Origin: Nostoc sp. CCCryo 231-06
Lineage (GTDB): Bacteria; Cyanobacteriota; Cyanobacteriia; Cyanobacteriales; Nostocaceae
Assembly (NCBI GenBank): GCA_023522315.1
Contig: JAHCSU010000422.1
Span: 1-37,045, forward strand
DNA length: 37,045 nt
Direction: 5' to 3'
The notes beneath the pieces were generated by a model. That model was given only the letters and a program-made list of their open reading frames with translations, ran no database searches and was not told the origin of the DNA. The position numbers were made by a program, and so were the translations under genes. Position 1 is the stretch's first letter; each line of letters starts with the position of its first letter. Below are positions 10,101 to 17,407 of the stretch, in pieces.

Positions 10101-10267
10101 AACCTTTCTTTACCACCAAGCAACCAGGTCAAGGTATTGGTTTAGGGCTATCTATTAGCTACCAAATTATTGTAGAAAAACACGGCGGTAATATCAAGTG
10201 TGTTTCTGAACCTGATAACGGCTGTGAGTTATGGATAGAAATTCCGATAAAACCCTTGGTTAGCTAA
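7133..10267 (+). CDS. Four-GAF sensor histidine kinase with a predicted cyanobacteriochrome GAF
   Basis: 1044 aa from the ATG at 7133 (a TTG at 7127 is in frame). Four GAF domains occupy roughly residues 35-195, 225-400, 420-560 and 590-750, joined by helical linkers beginning with EKIRQSLxxxxIF. A kinase core follows: H-box [16 protein letters not shown] with His790, N-box [18 protein letters not shown], and G-box [15 protein letters not shown]. It is cytosolic, with no membrane segment. GAF1 has DQCF (Cys105) and SDCH (Cys133), followed by [10 protein letters not shown]. This matches DXCF-type cyanobacteriochromes, in which both cysteines contact a bilin and are 28 residues apart in TePixJ. 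GAF2 has SNCY (Cys341) at the second position but no DXCF; GAF3 and GAF4 appear to lack cysteines there. No response regulator is adjacent on this strand. Confidence 0.9.
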   Translation: MENSSTIQPIQPNSEQPESHSDVTSSLRQNEQQKALSRVIARIRESLDIETIFKITVIEVRELLKADRVTVYCFYPELGWEGEFIYEDVRAEWGSVLAAKLPDQCFAADFVELYQQGQIKAMADIYQPNVSDCHVQMLERFQVRANINVPLMKGKDLWGLLCIHQCSNPRKWEASEIEFVQLIAEHLGVALQQADYLEQVKLQSAQLAQIKASEKTAEWQKTIARTIEKVRQSLNLESIFCISTTELRQVLNADRVAIYRFNADWSGEFVFESVAEGWSHLMQEQLLRPELNENISECSVKDLAAPPLVDTYLQNTKGGRFTKCELYRVCNNIYGAGFSNCYIKVLESYQAKAYVILAIYHGQKLWGLLAVYQNSKIRDWQEDEIYLLTQVGIQLGVALQQAEFLQQTQIQAAEISKAAERQRALANTVEKIRQSLDIDIIFNTTTQEVLRLLEAERVAIFRFSPDGSGEFVADSIVDGWMPMLKSQPITERILMQEKQASKKKYARNEVFVPISQGEKLWGLLVAYQNSQPRYWQDEEINLLAQVGVQLGVALQQAESLKQVQVQAQKLAKAAERERKAAQREKALAATVEKIRQSLDIDTIFATSTEEVRRLLEVDRVTIYQFRADWSGEFVAESLAQGWTPVRKIVPAIAGNYLQETQGGDFAHGKTLVIKDTYSPDYSIPYIALIELMEAMAYMIVPIFQGEKLWGLLAAYQNIKPRDWQEDEVDLLMQIGTQLGVGLQQAELLEQTQRQKEEITLTLKELQNTQSQLVQSEKMAGLGQLVAGVAHEINNPISFIYGNMTYVTEHTENLFKLLHLYQKQYPITTEEIQKQAAAVDLDYISDDLPKILTSMKMGANRISQLVLSLRSFSRLDEAGMKPVDLHEGIDSTLLILQHRLKPETNSFAIEVIKEYGELPPVVCYAAQINQVFMNIFNNAIDALEHSDRAGKIIDNPKIWIHTEAKEGNTILICIADNGCGIPEVMRSRIFEPFFTTKQPGQGIGLGLSISYQIIVEKHGGNIKCVSEPDNGCELWIEIPIKPLVS

Positions 10268-10566
10268 TAAAAAAATCAGGCGATGCCAACTCTTGGAGAC
10301 GCACTCGCGTTCGGCGGGCATTGGAGAGGCCAAAACTAAAAAAGTGCGATCGCTAAAATACTCACGTTAAATTTATAACAATTTAGGCGTTAGCGATGCC
10401 TCCGGTAGCTTTTTCTAGGTAACACTATGCGTAGCTTTACGCTTTTTGTCTGATGGAAAGGCGCAAAGAAAGAAGAAAAAACGCGATACCTGCCGTAAGC
10501 TACGCTAACGCACACTCTGAAATAACAGAGTAATGTTAAAATTATATATCCATAAAGGAGAAGATT
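10268..10566. other. Intergenic region with dispersed GC-rich repeats
   Basis: Holds HIP1 sites (for example near 10347) and Nostoc-type repeats such as GCGTTAGCGATGCC and GTAAGCTACGCTAACGC. No coding potential was seen. AAAGGAG at 10555-10561 is the ribosome binding site of the next gene. Confidence 0.6.
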
Positions 10567-11022
10567 ATGAGCAATCAATCTGTTCCTAAAACCAATAGTC
10601 TCTATGCACAAGATTATCACTTGTGGTTAGAACACACTGTTGATTTATTAAAAAACAAAAAATTTTTAGAATTAGAGTTAGAAAATTTAATTGAAGAAAT
10701 TGAAAGTATGGGAAGAAGTGATAAAAATGCTTTAAGGAGTAATCTTAGAGTGCTTTTAATGCACCTTCTCAAATATAAATTTCAACCCCAAAACCGATCC
10801 AATAGCTGGTTGTATACAATTTATGAACATCGTCAAAGATTACAAGAAGCATTTATAGATAGTCCTAGCTTAAAATCCTATTACACAGAAGTTTTTGACA
10901 GTTGTTACCAACATGCTAGAAAAGAAGCATCTATTGAAACAGGGCTTCCTCTGTCTATTTTTCCTAAAGAGTATCCTTTTTCTATTGATGAAACCTTAGA
11001 TTCTGAATTCTTCCCAAATTAA
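10567..11022 (+). CDS. DUF29 family protein
   Basis: 151 aa, the normal length of DUF29. The N-terminal pattern (LYAQDYHLWLEHTVDLLKN), the acidic helix ELENLIEEIESMGRSDKNAL and HLLKYKFQPQNRSNSW are characteristic of this family, which is very abundant in cyanobacteria and has no established function. The ribosome binding site AAAGGAG is 6 bases before the ATG. It is AT-rich compared with the flanking housekeeping genes. It lies at the edge of the toxin-antitoxin island, and DUF29 genes often sit in such variable regions. Confidence 0.88.
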   Translation: MSNQSVPKTNSLYAQDYHLWLEHTVDLLKNKKFLELELENLIEEIESMGRSDKNALRSNLRVLLMHLLKYKFQPQNRSNSWLYTIYEHRQRLQEAFIDSPSLKSYYTEVFDSCYQHARKEASIETGLPLSIFPKEYPFSIDETLDSEFFPN

Positions 11023-11297
11023 TCATAATCGCCTTTTATATCTTACACAAAGGCGGAAGAGAGCGATGCCTACGGCGGGCTTTGCCTACGCACTGTGGAG
11101 ATTTTTCAGGCGATCGCTTAATTGATAATACTTACCTCGATCAGGAACCGATTCTTGCTCCATTGGATACCATATAAGCGTCGGGACTTGATCGCTAAAC
11201 TAAACTAGCCATTCACGCTAAAATATAATATAACTACCAATCTTAAAACCAGTTAATATCTACTCGTGTTAGTAAACTATGTAACTGGAAGGTACTT

Positions 11298-11624
11298 ATG
11301 AACAATAATTAACCTATGACAGCACAATCATCAACTACACCCCGCGCTGATTTATTATTAGAAATTGAACAAATTCCAGAAGAATATCTACCATAATTAC
11401 TGCAATTTGTACGTCTATTTCGTCAAAGCGTGACGATGAAACAGACAACATTAAATCAGTGGGAAAATGCTATTAATGAAATTAATCCTAATGATATCGT
11501 TAGACAGCAAGAAAGAAAAACAAACATTAAAAAATTATTCGAGTTATGGAATGAGTTAGATGACTAACAAGAGCAACAACAAACCTTAGAAGTTATTGAA
11601 TCTATAAAAAGCATTTCTATTTAA
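11298..11624 (+). pseudogene. Decayed copy of the antitoxin at 12993-13319
   Basis: Aligned without any indel to the intact 108-codon antitoxin (both 327 bases including the stop). Three in-frame stops interrupt it: codon 5 (CAA to TAA), the codon after EEYLP (GAA to TAA) and one in DDQ (CAA to TAA). The rest still reads AQSSTTPRADLLLEIEQ, RLFRQSVTMKQTTLNQWENA and similar. The precise length with several nonsense changes points to a silenced but little-rearranged module. The fragment of its toxin follows at 11631. Confidence 0.88.
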
Positions 11625-11630
11625 AATAGG

Positions 11631-11677
11631 ATGAATAAGGTTATTATATTAGATTCTGCGCCTGTGCAATTAATTAT
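11631..11677 (+). pseudogene. Truncated start of a PIN-domain toxin gene
   Basis: The ATG lies 7 bases after the antitoxin remnant, the same spacing as in the intact pair. It reads MNKVIILDSAPVQLI, matching MSKVIILDSAPVGLI of the toxin at 13326; identity then stops abruptly. The catalytic Asp of the first strand is present but the rest of the PIN fold is gone, so no active nuclease is made. Confidence 0.85.
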
Positions 11678-11712
11678 CCATCAGTTTTCGTTGCTACTTT
11701 AGGAGACAACAA

Positions 11713-11991
11713 ATGGCTATACAGCTACAATTGAAACCAGAAATAGAAGCGCGTCTCATTGCTGAAGCTGCTGCACAAGGTTTATCGGTAGAAGCTTATC
11801 TTGCATCTCTGATTGAAGAGAGTTTAACCAACTATCAAGAAAAAAATAATTATCAAGTATCAACTCAGGAAGAATGGGAAGCTATATTAACAGATTTAAT
11901 AAATAGTCCTGCTTTTTCTTTAGCACCAGCACTTTCAGATGCAGCGATTAGTCGAGAGAGTATTTACACCAGAGAAGATGAAATTTTATGA
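11713..11991 (+). CDS. Antitoxin-like protein of a broken VapBC-type module
   Basis: 92 aa. The N-terminus (MAIQLQLKPEIEARLIAEAAAQGLSVEAYLASLIEE, residues 1-36) is a ribbon-helix-helix pattern: a beta-strand, then two helices, as in CopG/Arc DNA-binding antitoxins. The acidic C-terminal tail (about residues 45-92) would be the toxin-binding region. TAGGAGA lies 8 bases before the ATG. The TGA overlaps the ATG of the next frame (ATGA), the normal coupling of antitoxin and toxin. That toxin is internally deleted (11988-12067), so this is probably an orphan antitoxin that may still autoregulate or neutralise other PIN toxins. Confidence 0.8.
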   Translation: MAIQLQLKPEIEARLIAEAAAQGLSVEAYLASLIEESLTNYQEKNNYQVSTQEEWEAILTDLINSPAFSLAPALSDAAISRESIYTREDEIL

Positions 11992-12067
11992 GCTATTTGG
12001 TGGATACTAAGGAAAACAGGTACATGATGCACGTTTAGTTGCGGCGATGATAACACATCAGATTTTA
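11988..12067 (+). pseudogene. VapC-type PIN toxin gene with its middle deleted
   Basis: The start reads MSYLVDT, the first strand and catalytic Asp of a PIN domain, overlapping the antitoxin stop. After ACTAAG the frame is lost, but another frame reads GKQVHDARLVAAMITHQILT, the conserved C-terminal helix and final strand region of this VapC subgroup, including the DAR acidic residue. A normal gene of about 130-140 codons has therefore lost about 80-90 internal codons. The end runs into a dispersed repeat (AACCGCAGAGGCGCAAAGG) at 12068. Confidence 0.82.
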
Positions 12068-12232
12068 ACAAACCGCAGAGGCGCAAAGGACACAGAGGAA
12101 GGAGAGGAGCGATCGCTCTTTAGGAGTTTCGGATATCGCTTATCGCTTTTTTGTTTCGCGCAAAGCCGCAGCGAAGCGATCGCCACTCAAAATCTTCTAT
12201 ACTTGTACTATATAAAGGTAATCAAATTCCCT
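12068..12232. repeat. Dispersed repeat between TA modules
   Basis: Starts with AACCGCAGAGGCGCAAAGGACACAGAGG-type sequence, the same family as in 13803-14040 and (reverse) 15970-16000, followed by HIP1 octamers near 12110 and 12176. It sits directly at the broken end of the PIN pseudogene, so it may have been involved in the deletion. The promoter of the next TA pair probably lies at 12190-12230. Confidence 0.65.
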
Positions 12233-12460
12233 ATGATTACAAACAATAATACCCAAATGAAAAGCAATCAATACCCATTTGCTGAAGAATTAATCACAGA
12301 TACTCAAGGTAACATTCGTAAAGTAATTATCGATTTTCAAGACTATCTACGCTTATTAGAAGCGATTGAAGATGAAGGATTGATATTAGCAATCAAGGAA
12401 GTACAACAAGAAACACCATTAAATATTAACGAAGCATTAGCCGAATTAGAAAGAGAGTGA
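12233..12460 (+). CDS. RelB/Phd-like antitoxin
   Basis: 75 aa from the ATG at 12233 (MITNNNTQMKSNQYPF); the in-frame ATG at 12257 is an alternative. An upstream extension to 12047 would read through repeat DNA and the PIN remnant, so I reject it. The core ITDTQGNIRKVIIDFQDYLRLLEAIED is the pattern of short cyanobacterial antitoxins paired with RelE toxins: a beta-strand region followed by helices and an acidic tail (NEALAELERE). The stop overlaps the GTG start of the toxin (12457), indicating translational coupling. Expected function: DNA-binding repressor of the operon and inhibitor of the adjacent toxin. Confidence 0.82.
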   Translation: MITNNNTQMKSNQYPFAEELITDTQGNIRKVIIDFQDYLRLLEAIEDEGLILAIKEVQQETPLNINEALAELERE

Positions 12461-12729
12461 ATACCCAGTATCTATCGAGTTTTATTAAAGATTTAAAAGC
12501 ACTCAAAAGTACACCTTACTACGAGACGATTAAAGTACTTGCTTTTGAAGAAATACCACAAATAACTAACTTTGAAGAAATTACTAATATCAAAAAGCTG
12601 CAAGGATATGATGATATTTATCGTATTCGTATAGGTGATTATCGAATCGGGATTATATTTGATGGTGAAACACTAATATTTCAGCGTGTGCTACATCGTA
12701 AAGATATTTATCGCTATTTTCCAAAGTAA
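12457..12729 (+). CDS. RelE/ParE-family toxin
   Basis: 90 aa from a GTG that overlaps the antitoxin stop by 4 bases. The sequence FIKDLKALK, then KLQGYDDIYRIRIGDYRIG, then FQRVLHRKDIYRYFP is the RelE/ParE toxin fold signature (central YRIRIGDYRIGI strand pair and basic C-terminal HRKDIY). RelE members cleave mRNA in the ribosomal A site; ParE members inhibit gyrase. The HRKDIYR ending is closer to the RelE-type mRNA interferases. The module looks intact, unlike both neighbouring ones. Confidence 0.88.
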   Translation: MNTQYLSSFIKDLKALKSTPYYETIKVLAFEEIPQITNFEEITNIKKLQGYDDIYRIRIGDYRIGIIFDGETLIFQRVLHRKDIYRYFPK

Positions 12730-12756
12730 GTCAAATTAGTTATTTTGTAGAATTCA

Positions 12757-13368
12757 GCGATGCCTGCGGCGGGCTTTGCCTACGCACTTTAGAGATTTTT
12801 CAGGCGATCGCTTAATTGATCGCATATACCTAGATTATGAACGAATTTTTGATGAATTGGATACTATCTAAGCGGCGGGACTTGATTAGGAAACTAAACT
12901 AGCCATTCACGCTAAAATATAATATAACTACCAATCCTAAAATCAATTAATATCTACTCGTGTTATTAAACTATCTACTTGGAAGGTAATATATGAACAA
13001 CAATCAACCTATCACAGCACAATCATCAACTACACACCGCGCTGATTTATTATTAGAAATTGAACAAACTCCAGAAGAATATCTACCAGAATTAATACAA
13101 ATTGTACGTCTATTTCGTCAAAGTATAACGATGAAGCAGACATCATTAAATCACTGGGAAAATGCTATAAATACAATTAATCATAGTGATGCCATTAGAC
13201 AACAAGAAAGGAAAACAAGCATTAAAAAATTATTCGAGTCATGGAATGAGTTAGATGACCAACAAGAGCAACAAGAAACGTTAGAAATTATTGAATCTAT
13301 GAAAGGCATTTCTATTTAAAATAGGATGAGTAAGGTTATTATCTTAGATTCTGCACCTGTGGGATTAA
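12757..13368 (+). repeat. Downstream copy (B) of the ~615 bp duplication
   Basis: Partner of 11063-11677. It contains the repeat-rich leader, promoter region, complete antitoxin and start of the toxin. Beyond 13368 only this copy continues into a full-length PIN toxin. Confidence 0.85.
12993..13319 (+). CDS. Antitoxin partner of the PIN-domain toxin
   Basis: 108 aa. GGAAGG lies a few bases before the ATG. Residues 19-46 (DLLLEIEQTPEEYLPELIQIVRLFRQSI) resemble the start of DUF2281-like antitoxins, which open with a helix containing LPPELLPEVLDFV-type sequence. The C-terminal half is acidic and Gln-rich (NELDDQQEQQETLEIIESM), as expected of the toxin-binding part. The toxin gene starts 6 bases after the stop. 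I infer antitoxin function from position, size and the decayed twin pair upstream; the family is not firmly recognised. Confidence 0.75.
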   Translation: MNNNQPITAQSSTTHRADLLLEIEQTPEEYLPELIQIVRLFRQSITMKQTSLNHWENAINTINHSDAIRQQERKTSIKKLFESWNELDDQQEQQETLEIIESMKGISI

Positions 13369-13775
13369 TTACTAATCCAAAAGCAACGCCTATCGCTGTG
13401 CAATGTCAAGAATGGTTTTATACGCTCTTTGAAAGAGGATATGAAGTAATTTTACCAGAAATCATAGATTATGAAATTAGACGGGAATTGTTAAGGGCAA
13501 ATAAATTATCAGGAATTAGAAAACTTAATCAACTCAAGTCAGAAATTATCTATCTTCCTATTACAACCGAAGTGATGTTGAAAGCAGCACAGTTATGGGC
13601 AAAAGTCAGAAATCAAGGTAAATCTACAGCAGATAATAAAGCTTTAGATGGTGATGTAATTTTGGCATCTCAATCTATTTTAGTTGCTAATTATGGGCAT
13701 GAGGTTATTATTGCCACAAGCAATAAAAAACATCTATCTATTTTTATTGATGCTAGAGAATGGCAAGAAATTTAG
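13326..13775 (+). CDS. PIN-domain (VapC-like) ribonuclease toxin
   Basis: 149 aa. The strand VIILDSAPVGLITNP carries the first acidic residue (Asp8); E45, D48 and E50 in LPEIIDYEIRRELL and D108/D110 in ALDGDVILASQ complete the acidic cluster that binds metal in PIN nucleases; IATSNKKHLS is the usual C-terminal strand and turn. Members of this subgroup cleave RNA endonucleolytically when released from their antitoxin. It is the only intact PIN toxin of the three seen in this island. It follows the antitoxin by 6 bases in one operon. Confidence 0.9.
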   Translation: MSKVIILDSAPVGLITNPKATPIAVQCQEWFYTLFERGYEVILPEIIDYEIRRELLRANKLSGIRKLNQLKSEIIYLPITTEVMLKAAQLWAKVRNQGKSTADNKALDGDVILASQSILVANYGHEVIIATSNKKHLSIFIDAREWQEI

Positions 13776-13787
13776 AATGTGAAATCT

Positions 13788-14075
13788 GCGATCGCCTTTT
13801 TTAACTAACCACAGAGGCGCAGAGGACACAGAGGAAAAAGAAGAGCGATCGCACTGTAGAGATTTTGCAGGCGATCGCCTTTTTTAACAAACCACAGAGG
13901 AGGAGCGATCGCACTGTAGAGATTTTGCAGGCGATCGCTCTTTTTAACGAACCCCATAGGAAGAGCGATCGCACAGTAGAGATTTTGCAGGCGATCGCTT
14001 TTTTAACAAACCGCAGAGGCGCAGAGGAAGAGGAGGAGCGATCGCCACATTTTTTTTTGCAGGCGATTGCTCTTT
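13788..14075. repeat. Tandem array of HIP1-bounded 60-bp repeats
   Basis: Units start with GCGATCGC at 13788, 13871, 13931 and 13991, ending at GCGATTGC (14063): lengths 83, 60, 60 and 72. Each unit contains TTTTTTAAC, AACC-CAGAGG, GAGCGATCGCAC and GTAGAGATTTTGCAG. The element GCACTxTxGAGATTTTxCAGGCGATCGC also occurs at about 11091 and 12785, in the leaders of the duplicated TA modules. Both strands are open for about 75-95 codons, but this follows from the repeat and is not a gene. Confidence 0.85.
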
Positions 14076-14094
14076 TGGTTAAATGCATCAAAGT

Positions 14095-15798
14095 CTAATC
14101 GTGGGTTGTAGCGTCTGGCATAATAGCACCAGCAAGATTTGCATCTTCTAAATCTGCACCAAGGAGATTTGCGTTTGTAAGGTTGGCTTTTTCTAGATTG
14201 GCATTACTCAAGTCTGCCCCACGCAAGTCGGCTGATGTTAGATTTACTCCACTTAAGTTTTCTTGGGCTAGACCAGCACCGCAAAGATTAGCTTCACTCA
14301 AGTTTGCACCATTAAGTTCTGGATATTTAAAAATTGCCCCTACTAAATTTACAGAACTTAGATCAGCACCGATTAAATTTGTTTTAATTAATTTTGCTTC
14401 GGTCAAATTTGCCTGACTCAATTGAGCCGCACGTAAGTTAGTTTGTTCTAAATTTGCCTGGTTGAAATTTGAGCCTTTGAGGTTTGCCGAAGTAAGGTTT
14501 GCATCTTCTAAGTTGACTTGACTTAAGTTCGCTCCTTGCAAGTCACATCCAGCTAAGTTGACATTATTTAAGTTAGCACCTGCGAAATTAGCATTTTGTA
14601 GCGATGCACCAGGAGCAATCAAATAACCTCCAGCTTTAGCCGGATCAAAACCTGTGGGAAAGATAGTCAATGTGTTGTAATAGCTATATTGTAAATCTAT
14701 TCCCTCAATATTTGCTCCCTCAAAATTTGTTTCCAACAGGTTTGTATTACCCAGATTGGCATTACTTAGGTTTGCCCTCATCAACTTTACTCCCCTCAAA
14801 TTTAACCCGCTTAAATTTGCTCCACTGAGGTTTGCTAAACTGAGGTTGACTTGATATAAAATAGCTTCACTGAGATTAGCTTCACTCAAGTTAGCTTCCC
14901 GTAAAGATGCCCCAGTCAAATCAGCTTTACGAAAATTAGCTTTTTTCAGTTTTGCCTTATCTAACTTGACCGAGCTTAGGTTTGTTTTATGAAGATATGC
15001 ATCCTCTAAATTAGCTTCACTTAATTTTGCGTAGGATAAGTTAGCTTCACTGATATCTGCTCCTCTTAAATTTGCGCCACTCAAATTTATGCTACTCCAG
15101 TAAACATTGGTTAGATTCGCATTTGTCAAATTAGCTTGACTTAGGTTAACCGTATCTGCTAATCTTTGACCACTCAAATCTACTCCAGCTAAATTAATAC
15201 CACTAAAGTTACGTTCTCCGGCATTATAACGCCGCCAAAATTCTTTAGCATCAATAGGTATTTCCTGATTTGGTTCTTCTGCTGCATAAATTCTGTTAAC
15301 TAACCACATTATTCTGTCAATCTGAAATTCTAAATCCTTGGAAGCAGTACTATTTTGCGTCTCTTCTTCAGCTATATAAAGTTTCTGTTTTTGCTCACTT
15401 TTAGTTAAATCAGTATTTTCAGTAACAGCAACTACATCCACCAACACTGTTTTACTTTGTTGCTGTTCAATCCGCTTAAAAAATTGCTTTACTACTTCAC
15501 CATCATCAAGATTTGCTTCTTTAGTTGATGCATTACTATTATCCAAATCTTCACTAATATTAGACAGTTGATTGAGGCGCTGTTGTAATTCCGCAAAATG
15601 TACATTTAATTGTGCGATATCTTGTTGTAGAGTTTCAATTTGCTGTAATTCAGTCCTATTGTTAAATTCTTGTTTAAACTCATCAAAATACTGTTTTAGC
15701 CAACCAATATTTTTTAGTCGGAGATCCTGTTCCAGTTCTAACTGTGAAATCCGCAATGCCAAAGATTCTAAAGTTAGTTCTGAGTTAGGGCTATTCAT
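14095..15798 (-). CDS. Pentapeptide-repeat protein with N-terminal coiled coil
   Basis: 567 aa. Residues 1-85 are helical and heptad-like (LRISQLELEQDLRLKNIGWL, LQQIETLQQDIAQLNVHF), predicted coiled coil. Residues 90-180 are charged and low complexity, ending with IDRIMWLVNRIYAAEEP. From about 190 to 560 the sequence is A(N/D)LxX pentapeptides forming a right-handed quadrilateral beta-helix, interrupted near residues 365-390 by YYNTLTIFPTGFDPAKAGG. It is predicted to be cytosolic or thylakoid-associated, and the function of most cyanobacterial members is unknown. It faces the 60-bp repeat array downstream and no partner gene is evident. The coiled coil suggests oligomerisation. Confidence 0.92.
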   Translation of the reverse strand: MNSPNSELTLESLALRISQLELEQDLRLKNIGWLKQYFDEFKQEFNNRTELQQIETLQQDIAQLNVHFAELQQRLNQLSNISEDLDNSNASTKEANLDDGEVVKQFFKRIEQQQSKTVLVDVVAVTENTDLTKSEQKQKLYIAEEETQNSTASKDLEFQIDRIMWLVNRIYAAEEPNQEIPIDAKEFWRRYNAGERNFSGINLAGVDLSGQRLADTVNLSQANLTNANLTNVYWSSINLSGANLRGADISEANLSYAKLSEANLEDAYLHKTNLSSVKLDKAKLKKANFRKADLTGASLREANLSEANLSEAILYQVNLSLANLSGANLSGLNLRGVKLMRANLSNANLGNTNLLETNFEGANIEGIDLQYSYYNTLTIFPTGFDPAKAGGYLIAPGASLQNANFAGANLNNVNLAGCDLQGANLSQVNLEDANLTSANLKGSNFNQANLEQTNLRAAQLSQANLTEAKLIKTNLIGADLSSVNLVGAIFKYPELNGANLSEANLCGAGLAQENLSGVNLTSADLRGADLSNANLEKANLTNANLLGADLEDANLAGAIMPDATTHD

Positions 15799-16000
15799 AA
15801 ATTTATCGCTAACTATATTGTGCTATCTTCATAAATTACCCAATTTAAAGCTTAGATTAACAACCAACACTCACAGTTTTTACCGTCTTCTTTGCGTTAG
15901 TTAATTCCCCAACAAAAAACTTGCCCCAGAAGCATCACACCCCCAAAGCAAGCCAACTCTCTAAATTCTTCCTCCGCGCTCTCTGCGCCTCTGCGGTTCG
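15799..16000. other. Short intergenic region with a dispersed repeat
   Basis: Contains at 15970-16004 the reverse complement of the AACCGCAGAGGCGCAGAG repeat found in the TA island, placed directly after the pntB stop codon. No terminator with a U-run was seen for the pnt operon. Confidence 0.6.
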
Positions 16001-17407
16001 TTAAAGTTGCTTCACTTCCGAAACCAACTTCGCCACCATATCCTTCGCACTACCAAAAAGCATCGTCGTTTTATCCTTGTAGAACAACTCATTATCTACA
16101 CCGGCAAAACCCGTACTCATCCCGCGCTTAATCACAATCGTCTGCTTCGCCCGATCTACTTCCAAAATCGGCATACCATAAATCGGGCTATTGACATCAC
16201 TCCGCGCCGCCGGATTTACCACATCATTTGCCCCAATTACTAAAGCCACATCCGCTTGCTCAAACTGGGGATTAATATCATCCATATCGTACAACTGGGT
16301 ATAAGGCACATTCGCCTCCGCCAGCAACACATTCATGTGTCCCGGCATTCTCCCAGCAACAGGGTGAATGGCATATTTGACATCAACACCCATTTTTTCT
16401 AACTGATCCGACAATTCCCGGACGCTATGTTGCGCTTGGGCAACTGCCATACCATAACCAGGCACAATTACCACAGAACGGGCATAACCCAACATCATCG
16501 CCCCTTCTTCCGGATCGATGCTGCGGACAGTTTGATCAGTTGCACCACCACTAGCAGCAACACCACCAGAACTAGAACCAGTACCAAAAGCGCTGAACAG
16601 CACACTAAATAAGGAGCGGTTCATCGCCTTACACATAATCTCAGTGAGGATTAAGCCAGATGCACCCACCAAAGCCCCAGCGATGATTAACATATTGTTC
16701 ATCACCACGAACCCCGCCGCCGCCGCCGCCACACCTGACAACGAGTTCAACAGCGAGATTACCACAGGCATATCGCCGCCACCAATGGGGATGACGAACA
16801 TCACGCCCAACACTAAAGAAACCCCAACCACTCCCAAGAATATGGGTAAGCTATCTGGTGTGATGATTAAATAGACACTGCCCACTACATAAGCAGCCAG
16901 AAGCGCAAGGTTAAATGGTTGCTGGAATGGAAATGTAATCGGGGAACCGCTAATTAAACCTTGCAATTTGGCAAAGGCGAGAAAACTACCTGTGAAGGTA
17001 ACACCACCAATTAACACGTCCAATAGTATGGAAATGTTCACATCTAGGGGTATCGACTGAGAACTATCTAACAACCGCCAGAATTCGGCAACGGCTACTA
17101 ATGCCGAAGCCGCACCGCCCAAGCCGTTGAGTAAACCCACCATTTGGGGCATTTCGGTCATTTGGACTTTGTAGGCTACGATCGCACCAATTGCCGATCC
17201 AATCGCCAAGCCCAACAATATCATCTCGTAATTCAACACATGTTGATCCAGCATTGTTGCTGCGATCGCCAGCAGCATCCCCACAGCCGCGACGAGATTG
17301 CCATTCCTCGCTGTCGCAGGTGAACCCAGCTTTTTCAAGCCCAGAATGAATAACGATGCAGCGACTAAGTACGTCAGCTGAATGCCAGTTGGTAAAAAGT
17401 CGCTCAC
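16001..17407 (-). CDS. pntB: NAD(P) transhydrogenase subunit beta
   Basis: 468 aa, full family length. The N-terminal half holds about eight to nine transmembrane helices (from LTYLVAASLFILGL to IGGGDMPVVISLLNSLSG). The C-terminal domain III binds NADP(H): MAVAQAQHSVRELSDQL, HPVAGRMPGHMNVLLAEA, DVALVIGANDVVNPAA and IVIKRGMSTGFAGVDN. The enzyme couples proton flow to hydride transfer between NADH and NADP+. In cyanobacteria it is placed in the thylakoid membrane and contributes NADPH in low light and mixotrophy. The start is a GTG at 17407 with GGAG 8 bases upstream; it overlaps the pntAB stop (GTGA), so the two are translationally coupled. Last gene of the pnt operon. Confidence 0.97.
   Translation of the reverse strand: MSDFLPTGIQLTYLVAASLFILGLKKLGSPATARNGNLVAAVGMLLAIAATMLDQHVLNYEMILLGLAIGSAIGAIVAYKVQMTEMPQMVGLLNGLGGAASALVAVAEFWRLLDSSQSIPLDVNISILLDVLIGGVTFTGSFLAFAKLQGLISGSPITFPFQQPFNLALLAAYVVGSVYLIITPDSLPIFLGVVGVSLVLGVMFVIPIGGGDMPVVISLLNSLSGVAAAAAGFVVMNNMLIIAGALVGASGLILTEIMCKAMNRSLFSVLFSAFGTGSSSGGVAASGGATDQTVRSIDPEEGAMMLGYARSVVIVPGYGMAVAQAQHSVRELSDQLEKMGVDVKYAIHPVAGRMPGHMNVLLAEANVPYTQLYDMDDINPQFEQADVALVIGANDVVNPAARSDVNSPIYGMPILEVDRAKQTIVIKRGMSTGFAGVDNELFYKDKTTMLFGSAKDMVAKLVSEVKQL

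Larger units (their letters stand above)
11063..11677 (+). repeat. Upstream copy (A) of a ~615 bp direct duplication carrying a TA module
   Basis: 11063-11677 matches 12757-13368 at an offset of 1694-1695 bases, from a repeat-rich leader (GGCGGGCTTTGCCTACGCACT, AGATTTTTCAGGCGATCGC) through an AT-rich promoter region (AATATAATATAACTACCAATC) to the antitoxin and the first codons of the toxin. Copy A is degenerate and copy B intact. The sequences between them are two other TA modules. Confidence 0.85.

Noticed and set aside
12047-12232. N-terminal extension of the RelB-like antitoxin to 137 aa
   Set aside because: The added part translates the tail of the dead PIN toxin and a dispersed repeat; the antitoxin core starts at 12233 or 12257.
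13788-14075. CRISPR-like array of 60-bp repeats
   Set aside because: The units are repeated over their whole length with no variable spacers, are bounded by HIP1 octamers, and no cas gene is near.
13801-14098. Proteins encoded on both strands of the 60-bp array
   Set aside because: Repeat-derived open frames with identical 20-residue periodicity and no conserved domain.
14183-14416. Plus-strand ORFs over the pentapeptide gene
   Set aside because: These are antisense shadows of a regular repeat; the minus-strand frame has the clear A(N/D)LxX pattern.
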